DNA of 64,000 nt, from assembly GCF_900114015.1 (NCBI RefSeq), contig NZ_FORN01000011.1, forward strand, positions 62,001 through 126,000, in the 5' to 3' direction. How positions within the stretch are numbered: position 1 is the stretch's first letter; each line of letters opens with the position of its first letter. This DNA is from Caulobacter sp. UNC279MFTsu5.1 (lineage in GTDB: Bacteria > Pseudomonadota > Alphaproteobacteria > Caulobacterales > Caulobacteraceae). The notes beneath the pieces were generated by a model. It was not told the DNA's origin. It worked only from the letters and a program-made list of their open reading frames with translations, and ran no database searches. Both the position numbers and the translations under genes were made by a program. This document shows positions 60,340-64,000 of this stretch, in pieces.

Positions 60340-60599
60340 TGGCTAAGCTGCACTTCTCCCTCGTCGCGCCCGAGCGCGAACTGTTCTCGGCGGAGGTCGA
60401 CCAGGTCGACGCCCCGGGCGCGGAAGGCGACTTCGGCGTCCTGCCGAACCACGCGCCGTTCATGACCACCCTGCGCGAAGGCCGGGTCACGGTCCGCGAC
60501 GGTTCGACCGTGCGCCTGTTCGACATCCAGGGCGGTTTCGCCGACGTCGGCCCGGACGGCTTCACCATCCTGGCCGAGCACGCGGTCGAGGCGGCTTAG
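60339..60599 (+). CDS. atpC: ATP synthase epsilon subunit, N-terminal domain only
   Basis: An 86-residue epsilon subunit. The beta-sandwich domain is clear (FSLVAPERELFSAEVDQVDAPGAEGDFGVLPNHAPFMT; FADVGPDGFTILAEHAVEA). The C-terminal helical hairpin (~45 residues in E. coli) that inhibits ATP hydrolysis is absent; the gene stops right after the sandwich with no sign of a frameshift. Short epsilons are known in some alphaproteobacteria, which use other inhibitors. Confidence 0.93.
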   Translation: MAKLHFSLVAPERELFSAEVDQVDAPGAEGDFGVLPNHAPFMTTLREGRVTVRDGSTVRLFDIQGGFADVGPDGFTILAEHAVEAA

Positions 60600-60626
60600 A
60601 GCCGTCCACGCGTGTTCGCGCGGGCG

Positions 60627-63146
60627 CTAGCTGAAGATATCGTCCGATCTCACCATGTGGTGGTTTTCGGTCATTAGGCCGTCGACCAGCGCGTTCGGGG
60701 TGAAGTGATCCCCGGTCGAGGTCCAGATCGAAAAGGTGCTCTCGCTGTCTTCCCAGACGATGTCGGCCTTGCCGTCGCCGTTGAAATCCCCCGAGGCGAC
60801 CACATTCCAGTCGGCGTCCACCTGCTGGGATTCGTACTGCTTGGTGAAACCGTCGCCGTTCGAGAACCAGGTGCTGACAACGCCGCTGTCATGTCGCCAC
60901 AGCAGATCGGCCTTGCCGTCGCCGTTGAAATCGGCGGACGCTTCCAACTGCCAGGTCGGGTTCATCGAAAAGTCGACATAGGTGTTCTGGTCAAAGCCCG
61001 AGTCGGTGGACGTCCAGATGGTCGTCCCGCCATCAAGGTGGCGCCAGAGCAGGTCGTCCTTGCCATCCCCGTTGAAGTCCTCGGCGCCGACGAGCCGCCA
61101 GTCGGGGGAGACGCCGCCCTGCATGAAGACGTTCTGCTGGAAGGCGGCGCCCGTCGATCGCCACTCGGTGAAGAAGCCGTCGGCGCTGCGCCAGATCAGG
61201 TCCGTCTTGCCGTCGCCGTCGAAGTCGCCCGTCCGGGCCAGCGTCCAGTCCATCGAGACCGTGCCGTCCACGACAACGTTGGGCGTGAAGACGTCGCCGG
61301 TCGATGTCCAGACGCTGAAGACGCCCTGATCGTTTCGCCACAGAAGATCGGACTTCGCATCGCCGTCCAGGTCGATGATCGCCGCGATGTTCCAATCCAG
61401 CCCGACGCCCTGGATGTCGAAATGGGAGGTGCGCAGGGGCTGGGCGTTGGGAACGCCGAGTTTCACCAGGGTGACATTGAAGTCGCCGTTGTTCGCCGCG
61501 CCGTCCAACAGGAAGCGCCACGCCAGGTCGTTGTGGCCGTCGCCATCGAAGTCCGCGTCGAAATCGCTGGCCGACCTGAGAGTCGGCCTGAGCACGAGGT
61601 CGACCCCATTCGCCGTTTCGGAGATCACGCCCAGACGGCCCGGTTGGCCCAGGTGCAGGACCTCGCCGCTGCTGAAGGTCACGTCGCGGCCGTCCTGCGT
61701 CATTCCCAGGGTCGATGCGGTCGCACCGGTGATGCGGATGCGATCGATCGACGACAGATCCTGGATCGTGTCGCCCGCGAAGTCGGCGAGCACGCCTTGG
61801 AAAATGTCGGCTCCCGCGCCGCCGGACAGGAGGTCGGCTCCCAGTCCGCCCTTGAGCAGGTCGGCGCCGTCGCCGCTCGAAAGCACGTCCTCGCCGGCGC
61901 GGCCCTCGAGGACGTCGTCGCCGCCCAGGCCGGTCAAGGTGTCGGCACCGGCGCCGCCCGTCAGGACGTTCTGAACGCTGGTGCCCGTCAACATCGCGCC
62001 GAAGTCGCCGCCCCAGACATCCTCGAAGGCCACGATCGTGAAGGCGCCCATGCCGGTGTTCTGCTCGGCGGTCCACCCAATCCTCAGATCGACTTGCACC
62101 GCCCCGGCGGCCCGAGTGAGATCCAGCACGTCGTGGTCGTTGGCGCCGTACATGTCCGACCCGCCATCCAGCAGGACGCCGCTGGACCCCAGGTTGTCCA
62201 ACAGGCTGAAGATGTCGCGCGTGCCCACGGCGTGGAAGTCGTCGCCTCTCAGCGTGAACGCGCGAGCCACTTCCCCGGCGGGCGCGCTGGAGATGAAGAA
62301 GTGATCGTTTCCGCTTTCAACCGAGAGGGGATTCTGGTCTGAGACCGTGTAGTAGACGTCGTCGTCGCCGCCGCCGCCGCTGAGCCAGTCGGCGCCGGAG
62401 CTGCCCTTGACCACGTCGTGACCATCGCCGCCATCCAGGCGGTCCTCGCCTTCGCCCCCGGAAAGCTCATCGTTGCCGCCGAAACCCTGGAGGACGTCGT
62501 TCCCCGCGCCGCCAAACAGGCCGTTCGCCATTCCGTCGCCCGTCAGCCGGTCGCCGAAGTCGCCGCCCCAGACATCCTGGATGTTGACGAGGGAAAGGCT
62601 TCCCATCCCGGTGTTCTGGTAGCCGGAGATATTCAGGTCGACGTTCACCGCCGCCGTCGCGCGCGTCAGGTCCAGGGTGTCGTGATAGTTGGATAGCTGC
62701 CCGTAGTTCCAGGGAATGCCGAGATTGTTGGGAACGCCGATCACATCGAGCCCGCCATCGAGCAGGAGCTGATGGGTCCCGAGATCCTCGAGCAGACTGA
62801 AAATCTGCTGCGTGCCGGTACCGGCGCCCTCGCCCTTGAGCGTCGTGAGATGCTGGGTCTTGCCGGCGGGCAAGCCGGCGATGAAGAAGTGGTTGGCGCC
62901 CGTCTCCACGGAGGTCTGGTCGTAGTCCTCGAGATCGAAGTAGAGCTCGTCATTGCCCAGCCAGCCGCCCGACAGGTGGTCGGCGCCCGGGCCGCCCTTG
63001 ACCACGTCGTTTCCTTCGCCGCCGTCTATGGTGTCGTCGCCGGCGCCGCCCGAGAGCTGGTCGTCGCCGGAATTGCCCTGAATGTCGTCGTCTGCGTCCG
63101 TCCCATCATAGACGTCGTCTCCATAACCTCCGACGAAAATGGCCAT
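60627..63146 (-). CDS. RTX-repeat and FG-GAP-repeat protein, probably secreted by type I
   Basis: About 839 residues. Residues 1-450 carry calcium-binding GGxGxDxLx nonapeptides in clusters (1-65, 195-265, 395-450). A ~165-residue unit occurs twice (46-215 and 243-400) with matching landmarks such as NHFFIAGLPAG/DHFFISSAPAG, DLTRATAAVNVDL/DLTRAAGAVQVDL and DVWGGDFG. Residues 525-839 hold about six FG-GAP/VCBS repeats (DFDGDGKTDLIWR, DFNGDGKADLLWR). There is no Sec signal peptide, as expected for type I export; no transporter is in the window. The ATG at 63146 follows ggagg. It is convergent with the atp operon and ends 27 bases from atpC. Confidence 0.88.
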   Translation of the reverse strand: MAIFVGGYGDDVYDGTDADDDIQGNSGDDQLSGGAGDDTIDGGEGNDVVKGGPGADHLSGGWLGNDELYFDLEDYDQTSVETGANHFFIAGLPAGKTQHLTTLKGEGAGTGTQQIFSLLEDLGTHQLLLDGGLDVIGVPNNLGIPWNYGQLSNYHDTLDLTRATAAVNVDLNISGYQNTGMGSLSLVNIQDVWGGDFGDRLTGDGMANGLFGGAGNDVLQGFGGNDELSGGEGEDRLDGGDGHDVVKGSSGADWLSGGGGDDDVYYTVSDQNPLSVESGNDHFFISSAPAGEVARAFTLRGDDFHAVGTRDIFSLLDNLGSSGVLLDGGSDMYGANDHDVLDLTRAAGAVQVDLRIGWTAEQNTGMGAFTIVAFEDVWGGDFGAMLTGTSVQNVLTGGAGADTLTGLGGDDVLEGRAGEDVLSSGDGADLLKGGLGADLLSGGAGADIFQGVLADFAGDTIQDLSSIDRIRITGATASTLGMTQDGRDVTFSSGEVLHLGQPGRLGVISETANGVDLVLRPTLRSASDFDADFDGDGHNDLAWRFLLDGAANNGDFNVTLVKLGVPNAQPLRTSHFDIQGVGLDWNIAAIIDLDGDAKSDLLWRNDQGVFSVWTSTGDVFTPNVVVDGTVSMDWTLARTGDFDGDGKTDLIWRSADGFFTEWRSTGAAFQQNVFMQGGVSPDWRLVGAEDFNGDGKDDLLWRHLDGGTTIWTSTDSGFDQNTYVDFSMNPTWQLEASADFNGDGKADLLWRHDSGVVSTWFSNGDGFTKQYESQQVDADWNVVASGDFNGDGKADIVWEDSESTFSIWTSTGDHFTPNALVDGLMTENHHMVRSDDIFS

Positions 63147-63377
63147 GCGACGCCTCCGAACATAAGCAGCGAATGCAATGTCTAGCTGATAAGGGCGACC
63201 CGGCAAACCAGAACGCTGATTTGTTCGCCCCATCCCCTGGGGCGTCACGCCGCATCCCTCTGGCGAGAAAATTACACCTGTGACCCATTCTCCGCCTTAA
63301 TCGGCCACCATAAGGGTTGCGAGGGACCGCTTGTCGGTTTTAATGCCGACCTCTTGCCTAACGGGGATAACTCGACC

Positions 63378-64000
63378 ATGCGCCTTGCGCTCGCCAGCCT
63401 GATCGCCCTCGGCGCGGTTTCGACCGCCGTCGCCCAGGAGCAAACCGCTCCGACTGCTCCGACCGCTCCGGCTCCCGCCACCGCGCCCGCCGCCGATCCG
63501 GCGGTCCAGACCCCCGCCGCGCCGGCCGATCCCATGACGGCCACGCCCACCGTGGCCGCGCCGCCCGCCGGTCAGGCGCCGGACTATGTCGCCCCGACCC
63601 GCGGCCCGCCCACCACCGATCCCGTCTCGCTGCAGCTGCTGGGCGTGCTCGACAAGGTCTGCAAGCCGGCCGTGGTCGGCGGCGACTTCCCGACCCTGGC
63701 CAAAGCCGCCGGGATGAAGAAGAAGAAAGAGCAGTGGGTGATGGATATCGGCAAGCCGTATCTGATCGCCATCGACAATCCGGGCAGCAACAAGAACGTC
63801 TGCACCGTCACCATCCAGTACGCCCAGGGCGACGCCCAGGCCCAGGCCCTGGCCAACGCCCTGCACGACTGGGCGACCTGGGAGAACAAGCCGCAGCTGC
63901 GCCTGATCCGCAACGACCTGACGGTCAGCGACGTCAAGCGCCTGACGGTGTCGTGGGACGACGCCTGGGCCGACGGCCACGCCGGCCTGGTCTATATGCG
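63378..64000 (+). CDS. Secreted Pro/Ala-rich hypothetical protein, C-terminus cut off
   Basis: An ATG at 63378 opens ~207 codons to the window edge with no stop. The signal peptide MRLALASLIALGAVSTAVAQ is cleaved after VAQ. A Thr/Ala/Pro-rich linker (residues ~20-75) leads to a globular part with VCKPAVVGGDFPTLAKAAGM, a KKKKEQW segment and YAQGDAQAQALANAL. Two cysteines may pair. Not recognised. Divergent from the RTX gene across 231 bases. Confidence 0.75.
   Translation, partial: MRLALASLIALGAVSTAVAQEQTAPTAPTAPAPATAPAADPAVQTPAAPADPMTATPTVAAPPAGQAPDYVAPTRGPPTTDPVSLQLLGVLDKVCKPAVVGGDFPTLAKAAGMKKKKEQWVMDIGKPYLIAIDNPGSNKNVCTVTIQYAQGDAQAQALANALHDWATWENKPQLRLIRNDLTVSDVKRLTVSWDDAWADGHAGLVYM

Overview
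The window is a GC-rich (roughly two-thirds G+C) chromosomal segment of an alphaproteobacterium, most likely Caulobacter or a close relative. The clues are perfect VanR operators (ATTGGATCCAAT) between vanA and vanR, GTG/TTG starts in a high-GC background, an F1-ATPase operon of the alphaproteobacterial type, several TonB-dependent receptors, and dispersed gttgtcatcccgg-type intergenic palindromes. The genus is an inference; protein families are called from motifs read in the translations.

Layout. 1-9.9 kb is housekeeping: rpe (cut by the window edge), rsmB, an SDHAF4-like gene, pyrF, a MarC protein, an SDR, a flavodoxin, an Rrf2 regulator, kup, a DUF1648 protein and argG. argG has an unusual 5' leader and a clear terminator. 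10-15 kb holds a secreted carboxylesterase, two unknown small genes and a penicillin-acylase-family hydrolase. 15-24.9 kb is a compact minus-strand operon pobA-pcaIJ-pcaF-pcaHG-pcaB-pcaL-transporter, with a divergent AraC/PobR-type regulator. 24.9-38.8 kb is the upstream catabolic module: vdh, hydroxycinnamoyl-CoA hydratase/lyase, feruloyl-CoA synthetase, an AraC regulator, a TonB receptor, an aryl aldehyde and an aryl alcohol dehydrogenase, vanAB, vanR and a MarR regulator.

Together, 15-38 kb encodes a near-complete route. Ferulate or p-coumarate becomes the CoA thioester, then vanillin or 4-hydroxybenzaldehyde, then the acid. VanAB or PobA converts the acid to protocatechuate, and the beta-ketoadipate pathway takes it to succinyl-CoA plus acetyl-CoA. 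No pcaQ or pcaR regulator is present.

38.8-54.6 kb is mixed: tRNA-Ala(CGC), yggT, a DUF167 gene, an orphan hybrid histidine kinase, vsr, cysK, a C5-cytosine methyltransferase, an HPP membrane protein, a thiolase, a second TonB receptor, a lemA/TPM cluster and small secreted or hypothetical genes. 54.7-60.6 kb is the F1-ATPase operon atpH-A-G-D-C. It carries two extra genes: a pseudaminic-acid-type methylase between atpA and atpG, and an 82-residue CxxC protein between atpD and atpC. 60.6-63.1 kb is a large RTX plus FG-GAP protein with an internal duplication, and the window ends inside a secreted protein gene.

The observations most worth following are the two interlopers in the atp operon, the competing hairpins in the argG leader, the palindrome cluster before vdh, and the methyltransferase/Vsr pair split by cysK.
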